Shown: in pieces, positions 46,183 to 54,624 of the stretch
Position numbering within the stretch: the first letter of the stretch is position 1
How the letters are laid out: each line of letters starts with the position of its first letter
Source of the DNA: Pseudofrankia inefficax
Lineage (GTDB): Bacteria; Actinomycetota; Actinomycetes; Frankiales; Frankiaceae
Assembly: GCF_000166135.1 (NCBI RefSeq)
Contig: NC_014666.1
Coordinates: 2,914,001-2,978,000 of the forward strand
Length of the DNA stretch: 64,000 nucleotides
Reading direction: 5' to 3'
Notes under the pieces: generated by a model
Seen by the model: the letters and a program-made list of their open reading frames with translations, nothing else
What the model was told of the DNA's origin: nothing
The model's database searches: none
Position numbers and translations under genes: made by a program

Positions 46183-46647
46183 ATGGTGTCGATGCCGACG
46201 CTTCTGATCGTCCACCACACGCCGTCGCCGTCCATGCAGGCGATGTTGGAAGCAGTGCTCGCCGGCGCCAGGGACGACGCGATCGAGGGTGTGGAGGTCG
46301 TCGTCCGCCCGGCCCTGGCAGCCACCGCGGTCGATGTGCTGGCGGCCGACGGCTACCTCCTCGGGACCCCGGCGAACATCGGCTACATGTCGGGCGCCTT
46401 GAAGCACTTTTTCGACACGATTTACTATCCGTGTCTCGACGCTACTGTGGGTCGTCCTTATGCCCTCTACGTCCATGGCAACAGCGACACGACCGGAGCG
46501 GTCCGCGGCGTCGAGACGATCGCCACCGGTCTGAGGTGGAAGCGCCTGCGCGATCCGCTCTCCGTGACAGGTCAACTGGACGCCGCCGACCGCGAAGCGT
46601 GCTGGGAACTTGGCGCTGTCGTCTCCGCGAGTTTGGCAGACGGCTGA
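46183..46647 (+). CDS. Flavodoxin-like/NADPH-dependent reductase-fold protein
   Basis: A 154-aa protein with a flavodoxin fold: a first strand TLLIVHHTPSPSMQAMLEAVLAGA with the phosphate-binding loop, and the FMN loop region GYLLGTPANIGYMSGALKHFFDTIYYP. The ATG at 46183 follows AGGG by 8 nt; an ATG at 46192 is the alternative. It probably reduces a small substrate or acts as a redox partner. A truncated copy of its middle part lies at 47.7 kb. Confidence 0.82.
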   Translation: MVSMPTLLIVHHTPSPSMQAMLEAVLAGARDDAIEGVEVVVRPALAATAVDVLAADGYLLGTPANIGYMSGALKHFFDTIYYPCLDATVGRPYALYVHGNSDTTGAVRGVETIATGLRWKRLRDPLSVTGQLDAADREACWELGAVVSASLADG

Positions 46648-46668
46648 GCGCCGGGGCGCAGGGCGACC

Positions 46669-47619
46669 TCAGGCCCGTGTGACGACGAGACCGCGCAGGT
46701 CGGCCAGGGTGCCGAAGAACGTGTCGCGATCGGTCGTGGCCGTGACGCCCGGGACCTGGCCCGTCGAGTGCTGCCAGAATGTCAGCCTGGGCCAGCCGGC
46801 GAATGGCTGCGGTGAGAGGGTGCGCGGCTGCGCGGCCCACAACCGGGTCGTCCGGGTGAAGGCCGCGGTGTTCTGCAGGCAGGTTCGCCAGAAGTTGGCC
46901 GCAGTGTAGATCATCGGTGTCACGCCGGTGCGGGCCGTGACGCGGGCCAGGAATGCCCGGATGTAGCTGGTCCAGGCAGCCGGGCCAATTCCGTCGCAGG
47001 CGGCGAGCTTGGGGTGACGTTCCACGTCGAGGACCGGCCAGAGGGTCGTTCCGTCGTTTAGGCGGCCGGTCATGGCCAGGAACCGGTCGGCGTCGGCCGT
47101 TCCGGTGGCGGTGGCCGGGTTGGCGAAGAAGTAGGCGCCCCGGTACAGGCCGGCGGCCGCGGCGCCGTCGTACTGGGTGCGGAAGCTCGGGTTCTCTCCG
47201 TAGCTGCCGACCGCGCCCACGTACGCGAACTGGTATCCCGCCTTGCGCACCTGACGCCAGTCGATGGACGGCTGCCACTTGGACACGTCGATCCCGGCGA
47301 TGACCGCTGCCGGCGTTGGTGCCATTGCTGAGGCGGGCCCGGGGGCGGGAGCCGCGACCGTCGGGGGCACGGCCCCGCCGCCGTCTCCCGGCGCCGGAAC
47401 AGCCCCGGGGGAGGGCGTCCCGGAAGCCGACGGGACCGGAGGGTGTGCAGCGAGCGGAGCCGCCTGAGTGGACGGCGTCTGGGCGCGGGGGCTGGGTGGC
47501 GTCGGCGTGGAGTGGGCCGGTGTCCGCCCGCAGGCCGCCACGAGCAGCAGGCTGACAAGCGCGGCCTGGGATGTCCGCCTGGCCGCGACCGATTTCCGGG
47601 CGTGGGGAGGAGATCTCAT
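46669..47619 (-). CDS. GH25 lysozyme-type lipoprotein
   Basis: Predicted muramidase exported as a lipoprotein. From ATG 47619, an Arg-rich n-region and SQAALVSLLLVAAC end in a lipobox (LVAAC), giving a lipidated Cys near residue 30. About 75 Pro/Ala/Ser-rich residues follow, then the GH25 domain (residues about 108-316). It starts GIDVSKWQPSIDWRQV and contains LWPVLDVERHPK with the catalytic Asp/Glu region. Length is 316 aa. LspA, encoded in this window, would process it. It sits between the flavodoxin-like gene and its broken copy. Confidence 0.9.
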   Translation of the reverse strand: MRSPPHARKSVAARRTSQAALVSLLLVAACGRTPAHSTPTPPSPRAQTPSTQAAPLAAHPPVPSASGTPSPGAVPAPGDGGGAVPPTVAAPAPGPASAMAPTPAAVIAGIDVSKWQPSIDWRQVRKAGYQFAYVGAVGSYGENPSFRTQYDGAAAAGLYRGAYFFANPATATGTADADRFLAMTGRLNDGTTLWPVLDVERHPKLAACDGIGPAAWTSYIRAFLARVTARTGVTPMIYTAANFWRTCLQNTAAFTRTTRLWAAQPRTLSPQPFAGWPRLTFWQHSTGQVPGVTATTDRDTFFGTLADLRGLVVTRA

Positions 47620-47712
47620 CCCAGCCACGATCGCAGGCGGCCGAGACTGACCGACTGTCAGGTGCCGGACCGCGTGACCTGAACAGATACATCGCCGCAA
47701 GATCTACCAGCA

Positions 47713-47855
47713 CACGTTGTTGACGACGCCTGTCCAGGCTTGGTGGCCACCGCGGTGGATGTGCTGCCAACCCATGACTCCCTGCTCGGCTCGCCGGCCA
47801 ACATCGGTTACATGTCAGGGGCTTTGAAGCACTTCTTCGAGCAGATCTTGGGTAC
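47713..47855 (+). pseudogene. Truncated copy of the flavodoxin-like gene
   Basis: Translation gives VATAVDVLPTHDSLLGSP and continues NIGYMSGALKHFFEQI. This is nearly identical to the middle of the intact gene at about 46300-46425, with substitutions throughout. Both the 5' third and the 3' end are missing. The fragment stops within 20 bp of the last gene of the Wadjet operon, so it may mark a junction where that locus was inserted. Confidence 0.8.
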
Positions 47856-47873
47856 GCCGCGCGCAGAAGTTGA

Positions 47874-49199
47874 TCAGAGGGCGAGGTCCGCCAGAAGATC
47901 GTCAAGCAGAGACTCCTCGTGGACAGCCACGCCCGCTCGGATCATCGCGGCCGCGAGATCCGGATCCCACGCGGTGGCCTCGGGCGTGCCCGTGAGCGGG
48001 AGGCCGACGTCGGCGGCAAGCCCCGCCACCGCCCTCCGGTAGTCGGCCGCTGACATCCTCCAGGGCGTCGCGCCCACCGCGAGAAGACGGGCCGCGATCG
48101 CGATTCCCGGCCAGTCGAAGTCACCGTGGTAGCGGACCGGAGCGCCGTCACCGACCAGTGTTCGCACCAGACGTGTGCCGACCTCGGCCGGGCTGCCGGA
48201 GAGGCAGACCAACGGCGCCGAGACCTCCGCTCGGGCAGCGGCCTGGAGGACCTGCGGGTTCTCGCAGAGCGACACCACCTGGCCGCCCGGACGCAGCCGC
48301 ACCTTCCCAGCACGTTCGAGCTCGTGCAGCGTGAGGTGGGTGACGAGGCCGAGGTCCGCTCGCAGGCGCATCATCTCGGACCACGGGTCGCAGCCCGGTG
48401 GGCGAAGCGACCAGACGAGGACGGTCCCGGACACGCTGTCGGTCGCGACGCCGACCATCCGCCACAGCGCGCGCCTGTCGGCCGACGATGCCGGAGCGGG
48501 GAGTCCGCAAGCGATCGCGACGGCACGAAGAACGGCCGCGCTCGTCAGACGCGCATCGTCCAGTCCATGCGAGTCGCCCGTTGTCGCCGTTGCGAGGGCG
48601 CCGATCTGTAACTGGGTGGACGCTTCGCCGGGAAACGGTTCGTCCGGGGCGGTACAGAGGCCAGGCGCCGACGTGCGGCCTAGCTGCCCAAGGGCGTGGG
48701 CGGCGTCGGTGACGGCTCGGCGCGCGATATCGGCGCCGGCGCGGGTGAGTATCCCGGTGCGCCTCAGGTCGGCTACCCAGATTCCCACCCAAGGGGCCGT
48801 GCCGAGGCCTTCGTCATGCAGCGTTTCGTCAAGAGCGCGCCATACTCGCGCCCATTGTTCGTCACTGATGCGCTGGTCGGCCTTCCGGTCGCGCAGGGTC
48901 TCGCCCGAGAGACTCTCCAGTACGGACACGAGGCCGCGGCCGGCCTTGGATGCGCGCAGCGCGACGTCGAGATCGGCGAGTCGGATCGCGCGGCCCGCTC
49001 CCGCCGGGACGGCGACGCCGAGCAGCCCGGACAGCTGCGCCGCGGCGGCCTCGTCCAGATCCATCCTGAGCGTGCCGGTCGGCTTGAGCTCGTTGCGCTC
49101 CAGCCGTGCCCGCGCCGCCGCCCACACTGGCGCGAGAACCGGAGCCTCAAGATAGGCCCGCGTCGCGGCCGGCAGCGGGGTGGGCGACGGGGACATCAT
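47874..49199 (-). CDS. jetD: Wadjet nuclease subunit JetD (TIGR02679/DUF2399 type)
   Basis: Predicted Toprim-fold nuclease that cuts plasmid DNA captured by the JetABC condensin-like complex. The protein has 441 aa. The Toprim acidic pair is in YHGDFDWPGI (residues about 357-366). A conserved Glu lies in SLCENPQVLQAA, and the end carries HEESLLDDLLADL. The start ATG at 49199 overlaps the jetC stop. Order and overlaps match the four-gene set TIGR02677-02678-02680-02679. Family assignment is by my recognition of motifs and order. Confidence 0.9.
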   Translation of the reverse strand: MMSPSPTPLPAATRAYLEAPVLAPVWAAARARLERNELKPTGTLRMDLDEAAAAQLSGLLGVAVPAGAGRAIRLADLDVALRASKAGRGLVSVLESLSGETLRDRKADQRISDEQWARVWRALDETLHDEGLGTAPWVGIWVADLRRTGILTRAGADIARRAVTDAAHALGQLGRTSAPGLCTAPDEPFPGEASTQLQIGALATATTGDSHGLDDARLTSAAVLRAVAIACGLPAPASSADRRALWRMVGVATDSVSGTVLVWSLRPPGCDPWSEMMRLRADLGLVTHLTLHELERAGKVRLRPGGQVVSLCENPQVLQAAARAEVSAPLVCLSGSPAEVGTRLVRTLVGDGAPVRYHGDFDWPGIAIAARLLAVGATPWRMSAADYRRAVAGLAADVGLPLTGTPEATAWDPDLAAAMIRAGVAVHEESLLDDLLADLAL

Positions 49200-52100
49200 G
49201 CGGACCGAAGGAAATGCCGGTTTCGGCCGTCCCAGCGCACGTGCACCGTCGCGGCCGGCCCGCCGCCGTCCTGGCGACAGATCTCGTAGATGTCGAGGGC
49301 TGGTACCTGCGGGACACATCCCCACAGGGCGTGGCCCGTCATCGCGAAGTCCACGTCGAGGCGCACGAGCAGACCAAGCAGTTCCGCGATCGTGGGCTCG
49401 TCGACCTTGGCGAAGGCGTCGTCGAGGAGAATGAGCCGCAGCGCGGTGGCGGTGTCGTCGAGGCCCGACAGATACGCGTCGACAGCGGCGAACAGCGTGA
49501 CGTACGAGACGAACCGGGTCTCGCCCTGGGACAGCTTGGCGCGCCGGCTGATCTTGCGTTCCTGGCCCGGCTCAGGACCGGTGATGATGACCTCGACCGT
49601 GTGCCAGGCGCGATAGTCCAGAGCGCGGCGCAGGTAAAGGGCGTATCCACCGTTCGGTTCGGCGATCGCCGCGGCGGCGACTCTGTCCCGCAGCAGGCTC
49701 AGCAGTTCGGCGTCCTGTGCCTGGCTGCGTACCGAGGCCGCGGTGGCGGCCAGCTGTTTGATCCTGCCGGCGGCCGCGTCTCCCTCCGTGTCGAGCTTCC
49801 ACGTGAGCCGGACCCCGATCCCGTGGCTGGTCTGGATGGACCGCAGGCTTCTGTTCATCGCCTTGACGAGGTTGTCTGCCTGGAGCAGGCGATTCCGGAG
49901 CTCTTCGCCGACCTCGCCGAGGATGAACTCGGTGAACACGTGCTGCTCGCGTTCGGTGAGCGCCGCGCGGCCTCGTTCGCGCTTGGCCGCAAGCTCACCG
50001 GCCGCCTGGACGAGCGGCCGCCGGCCGTCGGCGTCGGTCAGTTCGTAGAGGAGGATGTCGCTTTCCCGGGTGACGGTCACCTCGTAGCTCGCGGAGATCT
50101 CACGTTCGAATCCCTGTTGCGCGCGGATCAGTGCGTTCTCGTCGATCCGAGCCTTGCGAAGCCCGGCGAGCAGGATGGTTACGTCCGCGTCCACGCCGGC
50201 CGTCGACGAGTCGGTGAACGGCTCCGCGGGCTTTGTCGTGAATGCCGTGTCGACGACACCGGGCTCGCCTAGCTGGATACGGACGGCCGTGACCTGTTCG
50301 GTGAGACCGGCCCGCGCCTCCACGGCCCGCTGGCTCGCCGCCCGTGCGTCGGCGACGGCCGTCGCGGCACTGCCGCGAAGCCGGTTGACTATTCTCTCCG
50401 TGTCCTCCCGCTCACGTTCGGCCTTCAGCTGGCGCTTCTCGAGGGCTCGAAGCTCCTCCAGCACCTGGGCCGGGTCGGCTCCGAGAGCGTTCCGGAGTGC
50501 CTGGAGCCTGGTCTCCCCGGCATGCCACTTGTCCCAGGCTCGTGCGGCGTCGTCCTCGGCCCGGGCGCGTGGAGCCGCCTCGTCGTCGAGAGTGGCGACG
50601 GCGCGCTGGTGCCGGGCCATCGCCGCGTCGAGGGCGTTGATCTGCCCGATCGCGCGGTCACACGTGTCCGCCGCCGCGTTGGCGCCGCGAACCAGGCCGG
50701 TCAGCTCGTCGACGTCGGCGGGCAGCCCGAACTCGGCGCAGGCCGCGCGGTGCGCCCGCTCGTCGGCGGCCAGTGCGACGGTCCGGTGGTCGGCCTCGGC
50801 CCGCAGCCCGGCGGCCTTCGCCGCGGCCTCGCCGGCGAGACGCGCCTCGAGCGCGGCCCGCAGGCGGGCCTCCCCGAGCGGATTCGACCGCGGGACCGAC
50901 CACAGGTGATCTCGGATCGCCTTCTTGCGCGCGCCGATCCGCTCTCGCTGTTCCTCGCGTTCCCGCAACGTTTCCGTGAGTACGGCGAGCTCGCTGTCGA
51001 TCTCGCCGAGACGACGGATCCGGCGGGCTTCCCGAGCGGCGGCACCGATGTGCTGGGCCGCCGCGACGGTGTGCCGGCCCCGCACCGGGCCGTTCGCCCA
51101 GCTGCCGTCGGCCGACACCCAGGTGGGGACGGACCGGTCGGCAAGCCCGATCCGGCCGAGCAGAGCGACGACCACCTCAGGGGCCGCCGGGCCAGCCGAG
51201 TCGGGCACAAGCCGGTCGGCGAGGGAGACGGCGGCCCGCGGGCCGGTCGGCGACACGAGCAGCTGACCGCTGGCCGCCGTCAGGCCACCCGTGGACTCGA
51301 CGGCGGCTGTCAGGAGGCCGGAGGCCAGGAGCGCCGCTTCGAGCCCGGCTTTCTCGTCCTCGGGAGTGTCGGCGGCGAAATCGACGCACCGCCACAGCGG
51401 CGCGTCACTCGTGGCGGTGACCCAGACCGGCGCTGACGGCGGGGCGTCCCGAAGGTTCAGGAGATCCTTCCGCTCCTCCTGAAGCACCAGGACCGCGCCG
51501 CGGTCCCGCGTGTCGAGGGCCGCGAGCCGCTGCAGCTCGGTCGTCAGCAGGTCTCGCGCACTGTCGGCCGCGTCGATGGGCGCGCGGTCGAGGTCCGCGA
51601 GATCGACCGAACTGTCCGTGCCACAGAGCGCCAGCTGGTCGCGAAGCAGCGGGCCGAGGGCAGCGGACGCCGACCAGTCCACGTCGCCCAGGAGGCCGGC
51701 GGTCGCGGGTGCAGCCAGCCACGCGCGCCACCGCTCGACGAGGCTGACGGCTTCGTCGTCCCGACGCTCGGCCTGCTGCTCGGCCCGGTCCGCCGCGGCG
51801 CGCGCCCCGTCGTCCGCCTCGTCGGCCCGCTCGACGGTCCGCCTGACCTCGTCTCGCTCGGTGGCGATCCGGCGAGCGTCGGCCGCCCTTGTGGTCGCGT
51901 GCGAGGCCCGCAGCCGCACGGCATCCCGCACGCGGATGGTCGCGCCACGCAACTCGGCGAGGTCAGCGGGAACCACGCGCACCTCGTCAGCCACGGGGCG
52001 CGCGAGTGGGCCAGGGGCGGCTTCCCGGCGCAGCCGGACTATCTCGGTTCGCTGGCCGCGCGGCGTCCGCAGCAGGCCGACCGAGGCGGGCAACTCGTGG

Positions 52101-53386
52101 GTGGCGAGCCCCGCGGCGGTCAACTGGCCGCGAGCCTGGCCGATCGTCGTGGACAGGCCGTCGACGCTGGCTGTCAGCTCGTCGGCCAGGCCGTTGGCGG
52201 TGGCCGCCTTGTCCGCTTCGCCGTCGCGCCGCAGCTGGGCCGTTTCCAGCCGGGCCTCGGCGGTCGTGGCGAGTGAGCCGACGGTTGCGGCCAGGTCGGT
52301 GAGCTCCTGCGCGCCTCGGTAGCGGTCCGACTCCTTCAACGCCTCCAACGCGGCTCGTAGCGTCGCCATCTCCTGGTCGCGCAGCGCGCGGTCTTGCTCC
52401 GCGAGGGAAAGCTCGCGGGCGAGCCCGTCCGCCGTCAGACGGAGACGTTCCGCCCCGACCTCGGCCCCGGCGCAGGCCGCCGCGTGCTGCCGCAGCCGCG
52501 TGAGCGACTGGGTCAGCACCCCCGTCACGTAACGACGATAGGTGTCGAGGAACGACACGACCTGGTCGTGGGCGGCCTCAAGCCGCTGCTGCTCCTCCCG
52601 GGTGCTGGTCAGGCCGTCGAGCTGCTGGCCGGCGTCCGTCAGTGCCTCCTCGGACAGGGAGGGCAGTGCGTCGGCGACGATCAGTGGCAGCTTCCCCTCC
52701 TCGATCCTGTTGCCCACGTCGGGGGAGCGCAGTGTGTGCAACAGCCGCATCAGGCCGGCGAAACGTTCCTTGCTGGCCTCACCGCCGGTGAGGCCGAACA
52801 CCTCGGCCCGCACCCGTTCGCGATGCCGTTCCGGCCCATCGCTGATCCGGTCCTCCCCGATGGCCTCGCCCAGTTCGCGCCGCGAGAGTGGCGCCCGGTC
52901 CGAGGTCATGAGCATGAGCTCGTGGCCGACTCGAAGCGGCGTCGTGAAGTACCAGACCTTGGCCGCTTTCGTACTCGCGGAGAACTGAACCAGCGCGCCG
53001 AGCGTCAGGAACTGCCCGGTCGGGTCCTCGTCGGGCTCTGTCTGACGACGAAGCTCAAGCCACAGATAGCCGAGCCGGTTTGTCTGGCCTGCGGCGCCCG
53101 CGGACATCAGGTCCTCCATGCGCACCGCCGAGCCTGTTCCCATGTTCCGTCGATCGGCGTCGAGGAGGAACGGCAGCAACATCTCCAGGGCGCGGGATTT
53201 CCCCGACCCGTTGGTGCCCCGGAGAATCAGGCGGCCACCGGAGAGGTCGAAGACGTTGTCGTAGTAGTGCCACACGTTGACGAAACCGGCGCGCGACATC
53301 CGCCAGCGGTGGGGGTGGTGCCTGGCCAGCATCGGGCCGAACGTGTCCTGGGCGGGATCACCGAGTGCGAGAGCCTGCTGCATCAC
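49196..53386 (-). CDS. jetC: Wadjet SMC-like ATPase JetC (TIGR02680 type)
   Basis: Condensin-like motor of 1396 aa. Walker A is LRGTNGSGKS (residues 55-64). Two long coiled-coil zones surround a hinge-like middle region. The ABC signature LSQGETRFVSY (about 1285) and Walker B LRLILLDDAFAKVDEP (about 1318-1330) close the head. It lacks the hook zinc motif of Rad50. The GTG at 53386 overlaps the jetB stop. In studied Wadjet systems the homologue extrudes DNA loops and selects small circular DNA. Confidence 0.93.
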   Translation of the reverse strand: MMQQALALGDPAQDTFGPMLARHHPHRWRMSRAGFVNVWHYYDNVFDLSGGRLILRGTNGSGKSRALEMLLPFLLDADRRNMGTGSAVRMEDLMSAGAAGQTNRLGYLWLELRRQTEPDEDPTGQFLTLGALVQFSASTKAAKVWYFTTPLRVGHELMLMTSDRAPLSRRELGEAIGEDRISDGPERHRERVRAEVFGLTGGEASKERFAGLMRLLHTLRSPDVGNRIEEGKLPLIVADALPSLSEEALTDAGQQLDGLTSTREEQQRLEAAHDQVVSFLDTYRRYVTGVLTQSLTRLRQHAAACAGAEVGAERLRLTADGLARELSLAEQDRALRDQEMATLRAALEALKESDRYRGAQELTDLAATVGSLATTAEARLETAQLRRDGEADKAATANGLADELTASVDGLSTTIGQARGQLTAAGLATHELPASVGLLRTPRGQRTEIVRLRREAAPGPLARPVADEVRVVPADLAELRGATIRVRDAVRLRASHATTRAADARRIATERDEVRRTVERADEADDGARAAADRAEQQAERRDDEAVSLVERWRAWLAAPATAGLLGDVDWSASAALGPLLRDQLALCGTDSSVDLADLDRAPIDAADSARDLLTTELQRLAALDTRDRGAVLVLQEERKDLLNLRDAPPSAPVWVTATSDAPLWRCVDFAADTPEDEKAGLEAALLASGLLTAAVESTGGLTAASGQLLVSPTGPRAAVSLADRLVPDSAGPAAPEVVVALLGRIGLADRSVPTWVSADGSWANGPVRGRHTVAAAQHIGAAAREARRIRRLGEIDSELAVLTETLREREEQRERIGARKKAIRDHLWSVPRSNPLGEARLRAALEARLAGEAAAKAAGLRAEADHRTVALAADERAHRAACAEFGLPADVDELTGLVRGANAAADTCDRAIGQINALDAAMARHQRAVATLDDEAAPRARAEDDAARAWDKWHAGETRLQALRNALGADPAQVLEELRALEKRQLKAEREREDTERIVNRLRGSAATAVADARAASQRAVEARAGLTEQVTAVRIQLGEPGVVDTAFTTKPAEPFTDSSTAGVDADVTILLAGLRKARIDENALIRAQQGFEREISASYEVTVTRESDILLYELTDADGRRPLVQAAGELAAKRERGRAALTEREQHVFTEFILGEVGEELRNRLLQADNLVKAMNRSLRSIQTSHGIGVRLTWKLDTEGDAAAGRIKQLAATAASVRSQAQDAELLSLLRDRVAAAAIAEPNGGYALYLRRALDYRAWHTVEVIITGPEPGQERKISRRAKLSQGETRFVSYVTLFAAVDAYLSGLDDTATALRLILLDDAFAKVDEPTIAELLGLLVRLDVDFAMTGHALWGCVPQVPALDIYEICRQDGGGPAATVHVRWDGRNRHFLRSA

Positions 53387-54624
53387 AGCTCCGGTTCCGG
53401 CTGGAACGAGGCGGCGCGGTATCCCAGGCGACGAGCCGCCCGTGTCGGTACCTCGCTGGCCGGCAGTGGGCGGTATCGGGCGGCGGCGGGATGGATCACG
53501 AGGCCGCCTGGGAGGACAGAAACCAAACCGACCTCGGCGAGTGTCGTCGCGACCAGGTCCCGCAGTTTGCGCAGGTCCTCCAAGGCAGCCGAACTCCATG
53601 CCTTCGCGTGTTCCTGGGCCAGCCGAGTGAGCACCGAGTCGACCTCGGACCAGCCGGCCGCCAACCCGGCCACGGCGCGCCCGTCGCGCAGCACGGCCGT
53701 GTCGCCCGGCTGCGGCTCCCGCCTGGCAATCAACGCGTCGACCAGGAGCAGCGCTGCCTGCCTGACCGTGCCGGTACCGGGAAACGGGCTGTCGGTCAGC
53801 GATCCCGTCGCGTCGTAGGCGAGAGCGCCCTCCGCTCGTACCTCGAGGGTGAGGCCGAAACTGTCCGCGAGCACCCGAGTCAGCTCGGACCGTTCGCGCG
53901 AGAGAACATCGCGCTCGGCCTCTGTGAGATCCTCGCGCCGGACAAGGGGGTTCTCCACCAGCCGGCGGCGTAGCGACCGCCGCGGTTGATCGGCGGTCGC
54001 TGGATCGCACGCGAGGAGATCGTCCGCGGTGGTCATGCCGGACAGCGGACGGGCGAGCAGGTGTGGAAGCTGGTGACGATTGATGTGAAGCAACGCCTCG
54101 TCAATCTGCCGCTCTCCCCAGGCCGCCGCGGTTCCGTCGGCCTCGACGAGAACTCCCCAGCGCACGAGGAGGTCGACGGCTGTTACCAGCGCCCGGCGTT
54201 CCGGCAGGGTGTCGCCAATCGGTACCCCGATCGTCGCCGCGTCCGCCCGGACCTGGTCGATCAACGCCGAGATGAGAATCATCTCGCCCGTGCCCGGCGC
54301 CAGCAGCGCCGCGCAGAGGAGGGCCAGATGCGTGTAGGCGATGGGAGTGAACGGGCCGCCGTCGCCCCGCCGGGCGGGCCGCGCGGGGGTGTCCGCCGTC
54401 AACGGCGCCTTGAACAGCCGGGCGAACTGCGCCTCGATGACGAGGACGTAACCGAGTTGCTTCTTGAAGGTGCTGCGCAATGCCTGCGCGTGCAGGCGAA
54501 CCAGCGCCAGCTCATCGGGATGCGCCGCGGCCGTCAGCACGGGGTTGGCCAACAGCGCGCGGGCCGCGTCGACCCTCTCCTGCGCCGCTCGGGCCGCTGT
54601 GCCCGCGACGGGGGCGAAGCTCAC
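53383..54624 (-). CDS. jetB: Wadjet subunit JetB (TIGR02678/DUF2398 type)
   Basis: A 413-aa protein, predicted winged-helix (KITE-like) partner of the kleisin and SMC subunits. Notable segments are LVRLHAQALRSTFKKQLGYVLVIE, AYTHLALLCAALLAPGTGEMILIS and ALVTAVDLLVRWGVLVEADGTAAAWG. The ATG overlaps the jetA stop and its own stop overlaps the jetC start, so subunit amounts are probably coupled. The identity rests on order and family-like motifs rather than a catalytic signature. Confidence 0.88.
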   Translation of the reverse strand: MSFAPVAGTAARAAQERVDAARALLANPVLTAAAHPDELALVRLHAQALRSTFKKQLGYVLVIEAQFARLFKAPLTADTPARPARRGDGGPFTPIAYTHLALLCAALLAPGTGEMILISALIDQVRADAATIGVPIGDTLPERRALVTAVDLLVRWGVLVEADGTAAAWGERQIDEALLHINRHQLPHLLARPLSGMTTADDLLACDPATADQPRRSLRRRLVENPLVRREDLTEAERDVLSRERSELTRVLADSFGLTLEVRAEGALAYDATGSLTDSPFPGTGTVRQAALLLVDALIARREPQPGDTAVLRDGRAVAGLAAGWSEVDSVLTRLAQEHAKAWSSAALEDLRKLRDLVATTLAEVGLVSVLPGGLVIHPAAARYRPLPASEVPTRAARRLGYRAASFQPEPEL

